Part shown: positions 35,799 to 45,611 of the stretch, in pieces
How positions within the stretch are numbered: the first letter of the stretch is position 1
How the letters are laid out: each line of letters starts with the position of its first letter
Assembly (NCBI GenBank): GCA_018401435.1
Contig: JAGYJW010000021.1
Location: 40,228-104,227, forward strand
Origin: Deltaproteobacteria bacterium
Lineage (GTDB): Bacteria; Myxococcota_A; UBA796; UBA2385
Reading direction: 5' to 3'
DNA length: 64,000 bases
The notes under the pieces: model-generated
The model's input: the letters and a program-made list of their open reading frames with translations, nothing else
What the model was told of the DNA's origin: nothing
Database searches by the model: none
Made by a program: the position numbers and the translations under genes

Positions 35799-37655
35799 AT
35801 GAGCTCGAATCTTGAAGCGGCCGAGGCCCTGCTGGCCACGGTTGAGGCGGCCCGGGGCCAGATGCGGGCGATCGCCCACCAGCGCCTGCCCTTCTCTGTG
35901 GCGCTGGCCCTCGAAGTGGATGGCACGGTCGGGGCCTCGGCCGAGCGGGCCATGCTCGGGCTGCCCTATTCGCCCATCGACCTGATCCGGCTGTCGGTGG
36001 CCTTCTCTGCAGAGCGGCGCGCGGCGCCACCGGCACCGGCCGCCACGCGCCTGCCCGCAGCCGCCCTGCCGACCTCTCCCGGGCGCGAAGGCTTGGACGC
36101 CAGCGAGATCCCTACCGGCGAATTCGAGCCGGTGTCCCTGCATTCTGCGGCCGGTTCCGCTGCCGGTGACGCAGATGAAGAGGCCACCTTTGTGGGCGCG
36201 GGCCTGGCCGCAGCGGCTGCAACCGGCGCGGCGGCGGCAGCCCTGGCCGCGGCCTATCGGGTTGAGAATGCCGGTGACGACGGCGATCCCATCTCGCTGG
36301 ACGACCTCGTGCACGACGATGCGGACCTGGGTCTGGAGAGCGCCTGGAAGCGCAGCGCCGAGGCCGATCTCGCCCCCAGCATCGGCAATCTGCCGGTGGA
36401 AGACCCTGGGGAGGACGAGCAGACCTTCCTGGGTCGCTTCGCCTTGCCCGTGGCGGCCGGACGCGAGCCCGAAGATGACATGCAGGTGCCCGATCCCGCG
36501 GCCGAGCCTGAACCCAGCCGCACCTGGGCCGACGATCTGGACGCGGACGATGGCGCCGACGACGACGCTGCGGCCGCCCCCGACCTTGAGGAAGCCGACT
36601 TCGAGAACGAGGATGTGGAGCCCACCCACGTCGCGCGCATGAGCTCGGAGCTCTTCGCCGCCATCGCGCGGCCGCGCTCGGTCAGCCCGGCGGTGGGCCC
36701 GGCCGCAGATGCGGACCGCCCCCTGGTGCGGTGGGCCGATGATCCCGCGCCTGCGCCGGCTCCCGCCGCGCGGTCCAGCTGGGAGGACGCGGAGGACTGG
36801 AGCGATCGGCAGACCCAGAGCGGTCGGGCCTCGGTGCTCACCCCGCCCGAGCTGGTCGAACACGACAGCTTCGACGACGCCACCAATGTGGCTGCCGTGC
36901 AGATTCTCGGCGTGGGCAAGGCGCGCGCCCTCAGCCCCACCCTGGAGCTGGGCGATGCCAGCGGGGCCGATGAGGAGCCCGAATACGACGATCCCGCCGA
37001 CGGTGACGATCCGGGCCTGCGGGTGAGCTTCGAAGAGCCGGAATACGACGCGGAGCCCCGCGCGGCGATCCCGGAGTTGACTGCCGATGTCGAGCCCGAT
37101 GGCGAGAGCCTGGTGGTGGTGACCCAGGACGGCTTGCAGCACCGCGACGGCGCTTCTGTGGCCGACGCCGATGTGGACGCAGGCCAGCTCAAGAACCTGC
37201 TGTCGGATGCCCGGGCCGCCGAGGCCCGGGGCAACCTGCAAGAGGCGGTGCTGCATTATGGCGACCTCCTCAGCTTGCAGCCCAGCAACCTCGAAGCCCA
37301 CCTGGGCCGGGGTCGGTCGCTGGTCGAGCTGGGCGACTACGCCGCTGCGATGAGCGACTTCCAGCGAGCCGAGGACATCGCGCCCCACTCGCCGGATCCA
37401 ATCGTGGAGATGGGCAACCTGTTTTTTGCGCGCAAGGAGTACCGCAAGTCCATCACCTATTACGACCAGGCGGTGGAGATGGCGCCCGACCACGCGATGG
37501 CCTGGTGCCGGCGCGGCATCTGTCACCACTACCGGAAGAACCACAGCCAGGCCTTCAAGGATCTGCAGAAGGCCGTGTCGCTGGATCCCGACATTCCGAA
37601 TCTGCGCAAATATGTGCAGATGGCCCGCAAGGCGATGGAACGCGCAGAGCGATGA
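35799..37655 (+). CDS. TPR protein with long acidic disordered linker
   Basis: 618 residues. An N-terminal helical part (~80 residues) is followed by some 350 residues of Asp/Glu/Ala/Pro-rich low-complexity sequence containing repeated EEPEYD motifs (about 390 and 411). At least four C-terminal TPR units start near 465 (EARGNLQEAVLHYGDLLSLQPSN, quoted in part; GDYAAAMSDFQRAEDIAPHS; KEYRKSITYYDQAVEMAPDH). No membrane segment or enzyme motif is seen. It is a cytosolic scaffold type of protein, co-directional with the coiled-coil gene. Confidence 0.8.
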   Translation: MSSNLEAAEALLATVEAARGQMRAIAHQRLPFSVALALEVDGTVGASAERAMLGLPYSPIDLIRLSVAFSAERRAAPPAPAATRLPAAALPTSPGREGLDASEIPTGEFEPVSLHSAAGSAAGDADEEATFVGAGLAAAAATGAAAAALAAAYRVENAGDDGDPISLDDLVHDDADLGLESAWKRSAEADLAPSIGNLPVEDPGEDEQTFLGRFALPVAAGREPEDDMQVPDPAAEPEPSRTWADDLDADDGADDDAAAAPDLEEADFENEDVEPTHVARMSSELFAAIARPRSVSPAVGPAADADRPLVRWADDPAPAPAPAARSSWEDAEDWSDRQTQSGRASVLTPPELVEHDSFDDATNVAAVQILGVGKARALSPTLELGDASGADEEPEYDDPADGDDPGLRVSFEEPEYDAEPRAAIPELTADVEPDGESLVVVTQDGLQHRDGASVADADVDAGQLKNLLSDARAAEARGNLQEAVLHYGDLLSLQPSNLEAHLGRGRSLVELGDYAAAMSDFQRAEDIAPHSPDPIVEMGNLFFARKEYRKSITYYDQAVEMAPDHAMAWCRRGICHHYRKNHSQAFKDLQKAVSLDPDIPNLRKYVQMARKAMERAER

Positions 37656-37678
37656 TCTCTGCCCATAGCGGGCTTCCG

Positions 37679-37740
37679 AGCCTTCGGGCTGCGTAGCGCC
37701 TTTCGCATGCAGACGGCACCAACTGCGAAGTCCGCTTCGC
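37679..37740. promoter_or_regulatory. Hairpins and dyad upstream of the second mini-protein gene
   Basis: Three elements lie in the 205-base gap. AGCC-TTCG-GGCT (37679-37690) is a UUCG-loop hairpin just after the TPR gene. TTCGCA-N16-TGCGAA (37702-37729) is a perfect split dyad centred about 103 bases upstream of the predicted sigma54 start. GCGAAG-TCCG-CTTCGC (37725-37740) is a further hairpin. The split dyad has the spacing and place of an activator site; this is inference. Confidence 0.4.
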
Positions 37741-37791
37741 CCATGGGCGCAGAAACCGCTGAGAGTGGGCTGTTGACGGGAGGCTGACGGG

Positions 37792-37808
37792 TTGGCATGG
37801 CCCTTGCT
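37792..37808 (+). promoter_or_regulatory. Sigma54 -24/-12 promoter
   Basis: TTGGCATGGCCCTTGCT: the GG and GC doublets are ten bases apart and the match to TGGCACG-N4-TTGCW is complete except for one C-to-T. It ends 52 bases before the ATG at 37861, giving an expected leader of about 40 bases. Confidence 0.8.
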
Positions 37809-37860
37809 CGGATTGGGTGCGGGTCGAAACGGCCCTCCCACCACCGCCTCCGGGTTCCCC

Positions 37861-38040
37861 ATGAACGCTCCCGCCTCCCCCGAGCTCCTCCGCAGCCGCA
37901 ACCAGATCGTCGCCCGCAGCTTCTACCGCCAGCTCCGCTCCGAGGGCTTCACCCACCGGCAGATCATCGAGCTCTCCGCCGCGCTGATCGACCTTGTCAC
38001 CGAGGATCTGCGCGAGGTCGAGGCACCGGAAGCCCGCTGA
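37861..38040 (+). CDS. 59-residue helical mini-protein behind a sigma54 promoter
   Basis: 59 residues, predicted as two helices: RSRNQIVARSFYRQLRSEG and THRQIIELSAALIDLVTEDL. It has no signal peptide or Cys. An in-frame ATG at 37792 lies inside the promoter element itself, so 37861 is the right start, although its ribosome site is weak. It aligns by eye with the 56-residue protein at 24674-24844 (FY pair, then a helix with A-A/L-V/I and acidic end). It is a single-gene unit that ends 3 bases from the convergent thyX. Family not recognised. Confidence 0.65.
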   Translation: MNAPASPELLRSRNQIVARSFYRQLRSEGFTHRQIIELSAALIDLVTEDLREVEAPEAR

Positions 38041-38043
38041 GCT

Positions 38044-38985
38044 TCAGGTCGCGGCTGGACCTGGACCGACGATCTCGGTGTCCGGGTCCAACTCCAAGAC
38101 CTCCATCAGCTCCTTCCATTCGCGCTTGGACAGGCCGCTGTCGGCCCGTCCGACGCTTTGCCCGCGCAGCGCCTTGCGCACCAGGTCGATGCCCTGGCGG
38201 CTCAGGAAGGTGCCGCCGAGACGGTAGTCTTCGAAGGCCTCCCAGCTCAGCGGGGTCCAGAGCTTGACCAGATCGGCGATGGCGTCGCCATAGACGCGGA
38301 TCTCGTATTGGGCGTGGGGGTGCAGCCGCAGGCGCAGGAAGTGCAGCAGGTTGTGCAGGTCGATCTTCCAATACCACTGCGTATAGGTGTTGAGTCCCAG
38401 GTTGATGCGCGCCAGCTCCCGGGCGAGGTCGAAGCGGCCCATCAGGCCTTCATAGGTGTCATGGGCCTGTTCGGCGTCGCGCTTGAGCAGGTGCAGCACC
38501 GCTGCGGCCTCTTCTTCACTCAGGCTGCTGCCCCGCCCCTGCTTGTTGTCCGTGGACTGCACGGCGAGGTCTTCGGGCCGGGGGAGGTAGAACTCCCGGT
38601 CGAGGATGGAGTAGCGGGCGCTCACCTCGTTGACATTGGCCGTGCGGTGGCGGATCCACTGGCGCGCAACGAAGATGGGCATCTTGATGTGCAGCTTCAG
38701 CTCGCACATCTCGAAGGGCGAGGTGTGGGCGTGGCGCATCAGGTAGCGGATGAGGCCGCGGTCTTCGAGGCGCTTGCGGGTGCCCTTGCCATAGGAGACC
38801 CGGGCGGCCTGCACGACGGCGGCGTCATCGCCCATATAGTCCACCAGGCGCACGAATCCGTGGTCCAGCACCGGGGTGGCCAAGAACATCTGGGCCTCGA
38901 GGGCCGCGACGGTGGGGCGCAAGGTGGTGTGGGACTGCGAGCGGGCCTGGTCCAGCTCGACCTGCGCCTCGGCGGACAGCTTCAT
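38044..38985 (-). CDS. thyX: Flavin-dependent thymidylate synthase ThyX
   Basis: 313 residues. It carries the ThyX signature [15 protein letters not shown] plus [25 protein letters not shown] (quoted as the flanking helix). It converts dUMP to dTMP with FAD, NADPH and methylene-THF. The start at 38985 is preferred; the in-frame ATG at 39102 would overlap the divergent DUF5522 gene. It is longer than the ~230-residue enzyme of Thermotoga, with extra N-terminal residues, as in several deltaproteobacterial ThyX proteins. Confidence 0.96.
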   Translation of the reverse strand: MKLSAEAQVELDQARSQSHTTLRPTVAALEAQMFLATPVLDHGFVRLVDYMGDDAAVVQAARVSYGKGTRKRLEDRGLIRYLMRHAHTSPFEMCELKLHIKMPIFVARQWIRHRTANVNEVSARYSILDREFYLPRPEDLAVQSTDNKQGRGSSLSEEEAAAVLHLLKRDAEQAHDTYEGLMGRFDLARELARINLGLNTYTQWYWKIDLHNLLHFLRLRLHPHAQYEIRVYGDAIADLVKLWTPLSWEAFEDYRLGGTFLSRQGIDLVRKALRGQSVGRADSGLSKREWKELMEVLELDPDTEIVGPGPAAT

Positions 38986-39076
38986 GGGGGCTCCTGGGTG
39001 CGTCGGGCGGCTTAACGGCTGGGCCCCCTGGCGGGCCCCCTTTGCCGAGGGCCGGAGACGGGGTACGGCGGGGCCC

Positions 39077-39298
39077 ATGGACAAGGCCCGAATCCAGCGC
39101 ATCCACGACAGCGCCAGCCAGCGTGGGGACAGCTCCTATATCGACCCCAGCTCGGGGCTCCTGGTGATGACGGCGGCCTACCACCTGCGCCGCGGCTTCT
39201 GTTGTGGCGCGGGTTGTCGGCATTGTCCCTACCCTCCCGACGTGCAGGCCGAAGCCGGCCGCCCCGCAGATTCCGCCTCCTGGGAGCAGGAGCGCTAG
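39077..39298 (+). CDS. DUF5522 small cysteine-rich protein
   Basis: 73 residues. The core [20 protein letters not shown] followed by [13 protein letters not shown] is the DUF5522 signature with four conserved Cys and a His that look like a metal site. The function of the family is not known to me. It lies between thyX (divergent, 91 bases) and a TPR gene (47 bases downstream, same strand). Confidence 0.82.
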   Translation: MDKARIQRIHDSASQRGDSSYIDPSSGLLVMTAAYHLRRGFCCGAGCRHCPYPPDVQAEAGRPADSASWEQER

Positions 39299-39345
39299 CA
39301 GGACGCCGCGCCGCGTTATCCTCCCGCCTCAGACTGGAGGCTTCC

Positions 39346-40500
39346 ATGGGCGACGGGTCGGATCGGGCAGAGCAGGCGATGGCAGCCCTTCGTGGCGATG
39401 ATCCGGTAGAGGCCGCCAAGGCCTTGCAGGCCGCCTTGGAAGAGGATCCCGAGCGCCTGGACTTCCTGCACGCCCTGGCGGTGACCCAGCTGCGGCTGGG
39501 CGAGCCCGCGACGGCGCTGGCCCTCTGCGACCAGGGCGAGCGTGTGGCCCGCGAGGTCCAGAATGAAGCGGCCACCGTGCTTCTGCCGCAGCTCTACCTG
39601 GTTCGGGCGGCGGCCTGTGAGGACCTCTTCGATCCGGCGGGGGCGCTGGCCGCCTTCAACGAGATCCTGCGCCACGAAGACCAGAACCCCCGCGCGCGGC
39701 AGGGCATCGCCCACCTGCTCCTGGCCTGGGCCCGCACCGAGGAGGGCCTGGAGGCGCTGGACGCCTACCTGGACGACGGGGTCGACGAGGAGGAGTTCCT
39801 GGAGGCCATGGACGGCTTCGCCACCCAGCTCCGCACCCTGCTGCGCGAGGAGATCCACCCGGTGGAGCTGCTCAACGCCCATCGCGGGTCCTATGTGGAG
39901 TTCTTCGACCATCACGCCAACCGGCTGGAGGCCGAGGGCTGGATCGCCGAGGCCGCGCGGATGCACCGAGACGACGACGGCAAGGTCGTTCTCAGCGTGC
40001 CCGATGGCGCCCCCGAATGGGCCGGCGTGCGCGTGGACCTGGTCAACCCCGAGACCGGCCAGCCCGGCCGGGTGGGGGACCAGCCCATGGTGGTGGCCCT
40101 CGCCGACTATGAAGCCCTGGCGCAGGCTCCCGTGCTGATTCGCTGGCCCGAGAACGACCTGCCCTTCCCCGCCTGGATCAGCACCCAGACCCCCTGGAAC
40201 CACCTGCGGGTGCAGGTGGCCTTTCAGCATGCCGCCGGCCAGCCCTTGTCGGCCTTCACCGACATCGTGGGCGACTGGTACCGCGCGGGCTTCGATGGGG
40301 CCTTTGGCACCGCCGATCGCGGCCGCTTCCACGAGGTGGACGAGCTGGTCGCCCTCTCGGATCGCGCGATGGTGGTCCACATCGACGCGGGCCGCGCCGA
40401 GGTCAGCGCCGTCAAGGACCTCTTCAAGCGCCTGACCGTCTTGCACGGCCAGCACCCCATCGCCGCCGTGGTGGTGGGTCGCGGCTTCCTGCCGGCCTGA
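39346..40500 (+). CDS. TPR-type helical protein with unknown C-terminal domain
   Basis: 384 residues. The N-terminal half has TPR-like helices (GDDPVEAAKALQAALEEDPE; FDPAGALAAFNEILRHEDQN). The C-terminal ~180 residues form a mixed domain starting at PDGAPEWAGVRVDLVNPETG that I do not recognise. No signal peptide. The start at 39346 has CTGGAGG just upstream; the longer in-frame start at 39202 would overlap the DUF5522 gene. It is likely cytosolic. Confidence 0.78.
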   Translation: MGDGSDRAEQAMAALRGDDPVEAAKALQAALEEDPERLDFLHALAVTQLRLGEPATALALCDQGERVAREVQNEAATVLLPQLYLVRAAACEDLFDPAGALAAFNEILRHEDQNPRARQGIAHLLLAWARTEEGLEALDAYLDDGVDEEEFLEAMDGFATQLRTLLREEIHPVELLNAHRGSYVEFFDHHANRLEAEGWIAEAARMHRDDDGKVVLSVPDGAPEWAGVRVDLVNPETGQPGRVGDQPMVVALADYEALAQAPVLIRWPENDLPFPAWISTQTPWNHLRVQVAFQHAAGQPLSAFTDIVGDWYRAGFDGAFGTADRGRFHEVDELVALSDRAMVVHIDAGRAEVSAVKDLFKRLTVLHGQHPIAAVVVGRGFLPA

Positions 40501-40504
40501 TCCC

Positions 40505-43500
40505 TCAGGGCAAGGACGCGTTCAGGATGAGGTAGGCCGCGCCGGCCTGCAGGCCGTAGCTGGGCTCCTTGTAGGCGCCGACGAGCAGGTCGGGTGCGCC
40601 GTCGCCGTCGATGTCGCCTGCCGGGGCGACCGCAAAGCCGGCCTCGTCCCCGGCGGCCTCCCCCAGCAGCTTGTACTGGGGCTCGTCCAGGGGGATGGTG
40701 CCGCTGCTGGGGCTGAAGGCGAGGTAGGCGGCCCCCGCAGCGGTGCCCGCGCCATCGTCGCCATGGGCGCCGATCAGCAGGTCTGGCAGGCCGTCGCCAT
40801 CGAGATCGCCGGCCGACTGGACCGATCGGCCCGCATAGGCCAGGGTGCTCTCGCCCAAGAAGGTCGCGTCTGCACCGGACAGGCTCAGGCTGCCCGTGCG
40901 GGGGCTGGAGCTGCCCAGGAGGAGGTAGGCCGCACCGGCGCTGGTGCCGTTGTCGTCGTTGCCGCTGGCGCCCACCAGCAGGTCGTCGGTGCCATCGCCG
41001 TCGGTGTCGCCCACGCCGGCCACGCTGCGTCCGGCGAAGTCCTGCGCCGCGACGCCCACCAGCTGGAGGTCGGCATAGGCCAGGTCCAGATCCCCGACGA
41101 CCGGGCCGTAGGCCAGGTAGGCCGAGCCGGCCGCGTTGCCGCCGGTGTCTTCGGCATAGGCGCCGATGATGAGGTCGTCGTGCCCATCTCCGTCGAAGTC
41201 GCCCGCGCCGGCCACCGCGGATCCAGCGAGGTCCGCGCTGCGTTCGCCAATCAGGCGGGCGTCGGCGCTGCTCAGCCCGACGCTGCCGCTGATGGGCCCC
41301 AGGAGCAGGTAGGCCATGCCCGCGCTGCTGCCGCCGCTGTCTTCGCCGCAGGCGCCGACGAGCAGGTCGATGGTGCCGTCGCCATCGACATCGCCGGCCC
41401 GGGCCACCGCGATGCCGGCCTTGTCGCCATTGGCCTGGCCCGTGATCAGCGCGTGGGCCTGGCTGGCGCCGCCGCCCGAAGCCAGGGGCCCCAGCAGCAG
41501 CCAGGCCTCTCCTGGCGTGCTGCTGCCCGTTGTGGACGAGGAGCACTCCGTCGCGGCGCCCACCAACACATCATCCAAGCCATCGCCGTCGACATCCCCC
41601 AGCGCGGCCATGGCCCGGCCGCCCCGATCGCTGCTGCGTGCGCCCAGCAAGATGGCGTCGGCCGTTGACAGGCTGTGATCGCCCAGAATCGGCCCCAGGA
41701 AGAGGTTGGCGGCGCCGGCGTCGGTCCCGCCGTCGTCGTCTCCGGGGGCGCCGATGACCAGGTCGCCATAGCCGTCACCGTCCACGTCTCCTGCGCCCAG
41801 AACGGCGGTCCCGGCCTCATCTCCGGCAGACACCCCATAGAAGCGGGCGTCGGCGTCGGCCAGGCTGACGGGGACCTGGCAGCTGGGGGCCAGCCCATCG
41901 CAGTCTTCGTCGATGGCATCGCCGCAGATCTCGTCCTCGCCCGGGTTCACGTCGGATGCGCTGTCGTCGCAGTCGCCGGTGCGCGTCACCCGGCCGCTGG
42001 GCGGAGTGCAGGAGCCTGCGGCGGAGGTGGGGTCGCCATAGCCGTCGCCATCCAGATCGGCGTAGTAGACCGGCGCGTCCACCGCGTCGGCCTCGTCGAT
42101 CAGGCCGTCACAGTCGTCGTCCACACCTGCGGTGCTGCATCGCTCGCTGGCCCCGGGGTTCACCGCGGCGACGCTGTCGTCGCAGTCGCCATCCTGCCGG
42201 ATATAGCCCGAGGGCGGGGTGCAGCCGTCGTAGCGTTGGGCGCTGTCCCCAAAGCCATCGCCATCCAGGTCTCGATACCACCAAATCAGCCCGCAGTCGG
42301 TGATCTCGATATTGAAGAGACGGCTGGTGGCCAGCCCGTCCCGGTCGGTCACGGTGGCGGTGATCGCGTGCACCGCCGGGCTCAGGTCGTCGGTGCTGAA
42401 GGCCACCGCGCCGCTGCTGTCGGGGGTCGAGGTGGCGAAGGTGCCGTCCTGGTCCGATGTCCAGGTGAGGATAAGGTCGTCGGGCAGATCTTCGGCGTCC
42501 GATACCGTGGCGGCGAAGCCCACATTCTGCTCGCTGGTCCAGACCGATCCGGCGGTGGGCGCCGTGACGTTGAGGGTGGGTCGGGCGCTGACCCGAAGCA
42601 GACGCTGGTCAGAGCAGGCCCCGCCCACCTCGTCGGTCACGGTCAGCCGAATGGTGTGCACGCCGGTGGACAGCGGGGTGGAGAAGATCAGGTCGCCGCC
42701 GGCGCTGGGCGCGCCGCGGTCCAGCTCGCCGTCCCGGTTGCTGGTCCAGACCGCCAGCAGCGCTTCGGCGGAGATGTCGGGGTCCAGGGCGCTGCCCCGA
42801 AAGATGACGGCCTCGCCCTCGGGCACCGAGGCCTCGTCGTCGGGGGCGTCGATGCTGCAGCTGGGCAGCTGGTTGGGGCCACCGACGGTGAGGGTGAGCG
42901 TGTCCAGCGCCCCCTCTCCTGCGCTGTCGGTCACCGCCAGGCCCAGGCTGTGGCTGCCCTCGCTGAGGGGGCCGATGCTGCCGGTCACCTGCCCATCTGA
43001 GGCGGGGCTCACGGTGGCGATGTCGGCGCCGTCCAGCTGCCATTGCACCACCAGGGCATCGGCGCTGTCTTCATCGTCATCGACTTGCCCCACAAGGGCG
43101 ACGGGCTGGTCGCTGTAGAGGCGGGTGCTGGTCGTGGGGGCGGTGATCTCGGCCCGGGGCGGGGTGCCGGCGAGCAGCTGCAGGGTCAGGCTGGCGCTGG
43201 TGGCGGCATCGTCGGGATCCCGCACGGTGAGCTGCAACAGCTCCTCACCCGCCGAGATCGCGGCGGTGCAGGTGGTCGTGCCGTCGGTGGCCGGTGGCCC
43301 GGGTGGGCAGATCGCCCGTCCGCCTGCCGTCCAGGCCACGGTCAGCTGCCCCGCGTCGTGGTTGGCGTCGCTGACCGACCCCCGAAACTCCACCGGAACC
43401 TCGGCCACCACGGGCGAGCCGTCCTGGTGGGACATGATGAAGGCGTCGGGTTCAGCGTTGAAGCGCTGCAGCGCCTGATCGGGGCAGCCGGTCAGCAGGA

Positions 43501-43534
43501 CAGGGCAAAGGACGAGACGGGCGACCAGGCGCAT
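40505..43534 (-). CDS. Ig/PKD, MopE-repeat and FG-GAP lipoprotein
   Basis: 1009 residues, lipoprotein with lipobox LLTGC (Cys17). Four or five Ig/PKD-like domains come first (VEVPVEFRGSVSDANHDAGQ, VALVGQVDDDEDSADALVVQ and so on). Three MopE-type units follow (DGDCDDSVAAVNPGASERC, DADARFYGVSAGDEAG after the last). Then come seven FG-GAP propeller blades (GDVDGDGYGDLVIGAPG). It is the same building plan as the pair at 8.8-17.6 kb but with Ig domains at the front. The start at 43534 gives the signal peptide; the frame stays open upstream only by chance. Likely surface adhesin or matrix component. Confidence 0.87.
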   Translation of the reverse strand: MRLVARLVLCPVLLTGCPDQALQRFNAEPDAFIMSHQDGSPVVAEVPVEFRGSVSDANHDAGQLTVAWTAGGRAICPPGPPATDGTTTCTAAISAGEELLQLTVRDPDDAATSASLTLQLLAGTPPRAEITAPTTSTRLYSDQPVALVGQVDDDEDSADALVVQWQLDGADIATVSPASDGQVTGSIGPLSEGSHSLGLAVTDSAGEGALDTLTLTVGGPNQLPSCSIDAPDDEASVPEGEAVIFRGSALDPDISAEALLAVWTSNRDGELDRGAPSAGGDLIFSTPLSTGVHTIRLTVTDEVGGACSDQRLLRVSARPTLNVTAPTAGSVWTSEQNVGFAATVSDAEDLPDDLILTWTSDQDGTFATSTPDSSGAVAFSTDDLSPAVHAITATVTDRDGLATSRLFNIEITDCGLIWWYRDLDGDGFGDSAQRYDGCTPPSGYIRQDGDCDDSVAAVNPGASERCSTAGVDDDCDGLIDEADAVDAPVYYADLDGDGYGDPTSAAGSCTPPSGRVTRTGDCDDSASDVNPGEDEICGDAIDEDCDGLAPSCQVPVSLADADARFYGVSAGDEAGTAVLGAGDVDGDGYGDLVIGAPGDDDGGTDAGAANLFLGPILGDHSLSTADAILLGARSSDRGGRAMAALGDVDGDGLDDVLVGAATECSSSTTGSSTPGEAWLLLGPLASGGGASQAHALITGQANGDKAGIAVARAGDVDGDGTIDLLVGACGEDSGGSSAGMAYLLLGPISGSVGLSSADARLIGERSADLAGSAVAGAGDFDGDGHDDLIIGAYAEDTGGNAAGSAYLAYGPVVGDLDLAYADLQLVGVAAQDFAGRSVAGVGDTDGDGTDDLLVGASGNDDNGTSAGAAYLLLGSSSPRTGSLSLSGADATFLGESTLAYAGRSVQSAGDLDGDGLPDLLIGAHGDDGAGTAAGAAYLAFSPSSGTIPLDEPQYKLLGEAAGDEAGFAVAPAGDIDGDGAPDLLVGAYKEPSYGLQAGAAYLILNASLP

Positions 43535-43592
43535 GGGAACTCCGAACCCCGGCAGCTTAGCCGACCGCGCCGGGGCTGCGGGACCGCTGGCC

Positions 43593-45525
43593 TCAGCCCT
43601 TGGGCTTGAGCTTGTCCGCGTCGATCTTGTCGAGGTTGAGGTTGCCGCCGAGCTTGCCCGGTGCGGCCGGCAGGCCGGTCGACCGCGCCCCGCCGCCTGC
43701 ATCGGGGGCCCCGCCAAAGCCGAAGTCCGGCGCGCGGCCGGTCTTGGCGCCGCCGGGCGTGCCACCGCCGCCCACCGACCCGCTGGTGCCACCGCCCACC
43801 GAGCCTACCTGGGCCCCGCCGGCGTGGTGCCGAAGCTGGCTGCGCTGTGCTTGATGCTGGGGCCCTCGCCTCCGGTTGGGATGCTGGGACGACCCGCTGC
43901 ACCCGCACTCTGGGCGGTCGCGCCCGCGCTGCTGCCGCCCAGGCCCGCCCCAGCGCCGCCGGAGCTGCTGCTGGCCGCGCCGCCCATGCTGGCCGCGCCG
44001 CCGGAGCTGCTGCTGGCCGCGCCGCCCATGCTGGCCGCACCGCCAGGGCGGGTGCCGCCCACGCCCGCGCCGCCGCCGGAGCTGCTGCTGGCCGCGCCGC
44101 CGCTGGCCGCGCTGGCGCCCGCGCCGCCGCTTGTCGCGCCGCCGCTTGTCGCGCCGCCGCCGGAGCTGCTGCTGGCCGCGCCGCCGCTTGTCGCCCCACC
44201 TGCGCTGCTTCCGCCGCCTCGGCTGGCCGCGCTGGCGCCGCCGCCCCGGCTGCCGCTGCCGCGCCGCCTGCGGTCGCGCCGCCGGATCGCGCCGTCGCGC
44301 CACCCGCCCCACCCGAGGCGCTGGCGCCGCCGGAGGTCCCAGCCCCGCTGGCCCCGGTCCCGCTCGCGCCCCCGCTGCCAGGGCTGGCCGACGCACCGGC
44401 ACCTGCGCCGCCGCCGCCACCGGGGCGGGAGCGCGCGCCGCCGCCGCCGCGTCCACCGCTTGTGGAGGTGGCCCGTCCGCCTGCGCCCGCGCCGCTCCCG
44501 CCGCCCGCGCCGCTGGAGAGGCCCGCGCCGGAGTTGGCCGTCGCGCCGCCGCTGCTGCTGCTGGCTGCGCGGGTGGTGGACCCCCGCCGCCGCCGGAGCT
44601 GGCGCCGCCGCCGGAGCTGGCGCCGCCGCCGGAGCTGGCCGCCGCACCGCCGCCGGAGCTGGCCGCCGCACCGCCGCCGGAGCTGGCGCCGCCGCCGGAG
44701 CTGGCGCCGCCGCCGGAGCTGGCCGCCGCACCGCCGCCTGCGCTGGATCCGCTGGAGCTGCCGCCCATGCCGCTGCTGGAGCTGCCGCCCATGCCGCTGC
44801 TGGAGCTGCCGGTGCTGCCGGTGCCGCTGGAGCTGCCGGGCCCTGGCGGCCCGCTGTTGCGCGTGGCCCGCACATTCACGCGTGCGCCGGGGATCTCGCC
44901 GTTGGCCTCGATGTCGTCACCGCTGTTGCGAACGGCGAGGTTGCCCCGGGCTGCGTTGTCGGCGGTGGATCCACTGATGCCGCCGCGGATCTGCCCGTTG
45001 GTGTCGCGGGCGGCCCCGCCGGTCCAGCCTCGGCCAAAGGCGCTGCCGGTCCAGCTGCCGTCGCTGCTGCCCCGTCCCGCAACCCGCGTGTCGCCGATCA
45101 TTCCGCCCAGGTAGCCCGAACTCCGCCCCCAGCTGTTGCGTGAAAACGAGCCGCCAAAGCCATTTCCAGACATATTCGCGTTGATGCGCCCATCGGGCCC
45201 GATGCGCAGGCCGCCCATGTTGCGCCCGTTGAGCACATTGAGGGAGAAGCTGCCGTCCTGGTTCCGACGCAGGTAGACCTCGGTGGGGGTGGGCTTGTTG
45301 GTGTGGGGGTTGCCCCCGCTCACACCCCGCGCCGCTGCGCTGCCCGGGCTGCTCATATCGGTGGCCCCGCCAGCGCCGGCCCCGCGCCGCCGCCGCCGCC
45401 GCCGCCCGCACCAGCGCTGCCGCCGCCGCCGCCTCCGGTGGCAGCGGTGCCCCCCTGGGTGTCACCCGAGCCCTCACCGTGGCGAGGGGGATGGCGGTAT
45501 TCGGGGGTGGGAATGGCTCGGGCCA
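43593..45525 (-). CDS. Gly/Ser/Ala-rich low-complexity protein (about four frame breaks)
   Basis: The start at 45525 has GGAGG four bases upstream and reads MARAIPTPEYRHPPRHGEG, then poly-Gly. That frame stops at 45354, overlapping the next frame (ATGAGC), which carries a unique folded-looking stretch (EVYLRRNQDGSFSLNVLNG; RINANMSGNGFGGSFSRNSW). Near 44585 the good frame changes again, again near 44250, and once more at the C run 43814-43817. After that the C-terminus reads GKLGGNLNLDKIDADKLKPKG. Following the Gly/Ser-rich frame throughout gives one protein of about 640 residues. It has no signal peptide. Possibly a filament or matrix protein; function unknown. Confidence 0.55.
43930..44760 (-). 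repeat. GC-only low-complexity repeats
   Basis: Short degenerate units based on GGCGGCGC-GGCCAGCAGC and GCCAGCTCCGGCGGCGGC recur many times. They encode ASSGGG/AASSSSGG-type repeats when read in the correct frame. This is the most homopolymer- and slippage-prone part of the window. Confidence 0.8.
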
Positions 45526-45611
45526 TGGAACCTCCAGAACGCTCAACCTACCACGTCGGGCCCACGGGCGTACGGTGCTGCAACCACGGGGAAAGCCCGC
45601 GCCCCGTCGGT

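Noticed and set aside
40800..43000. Long plus-strand frames over the FG-GAP lipoprotein
   Set aside because: Antisense shadows with no start context or domain; the minus-strand product has clear modules.
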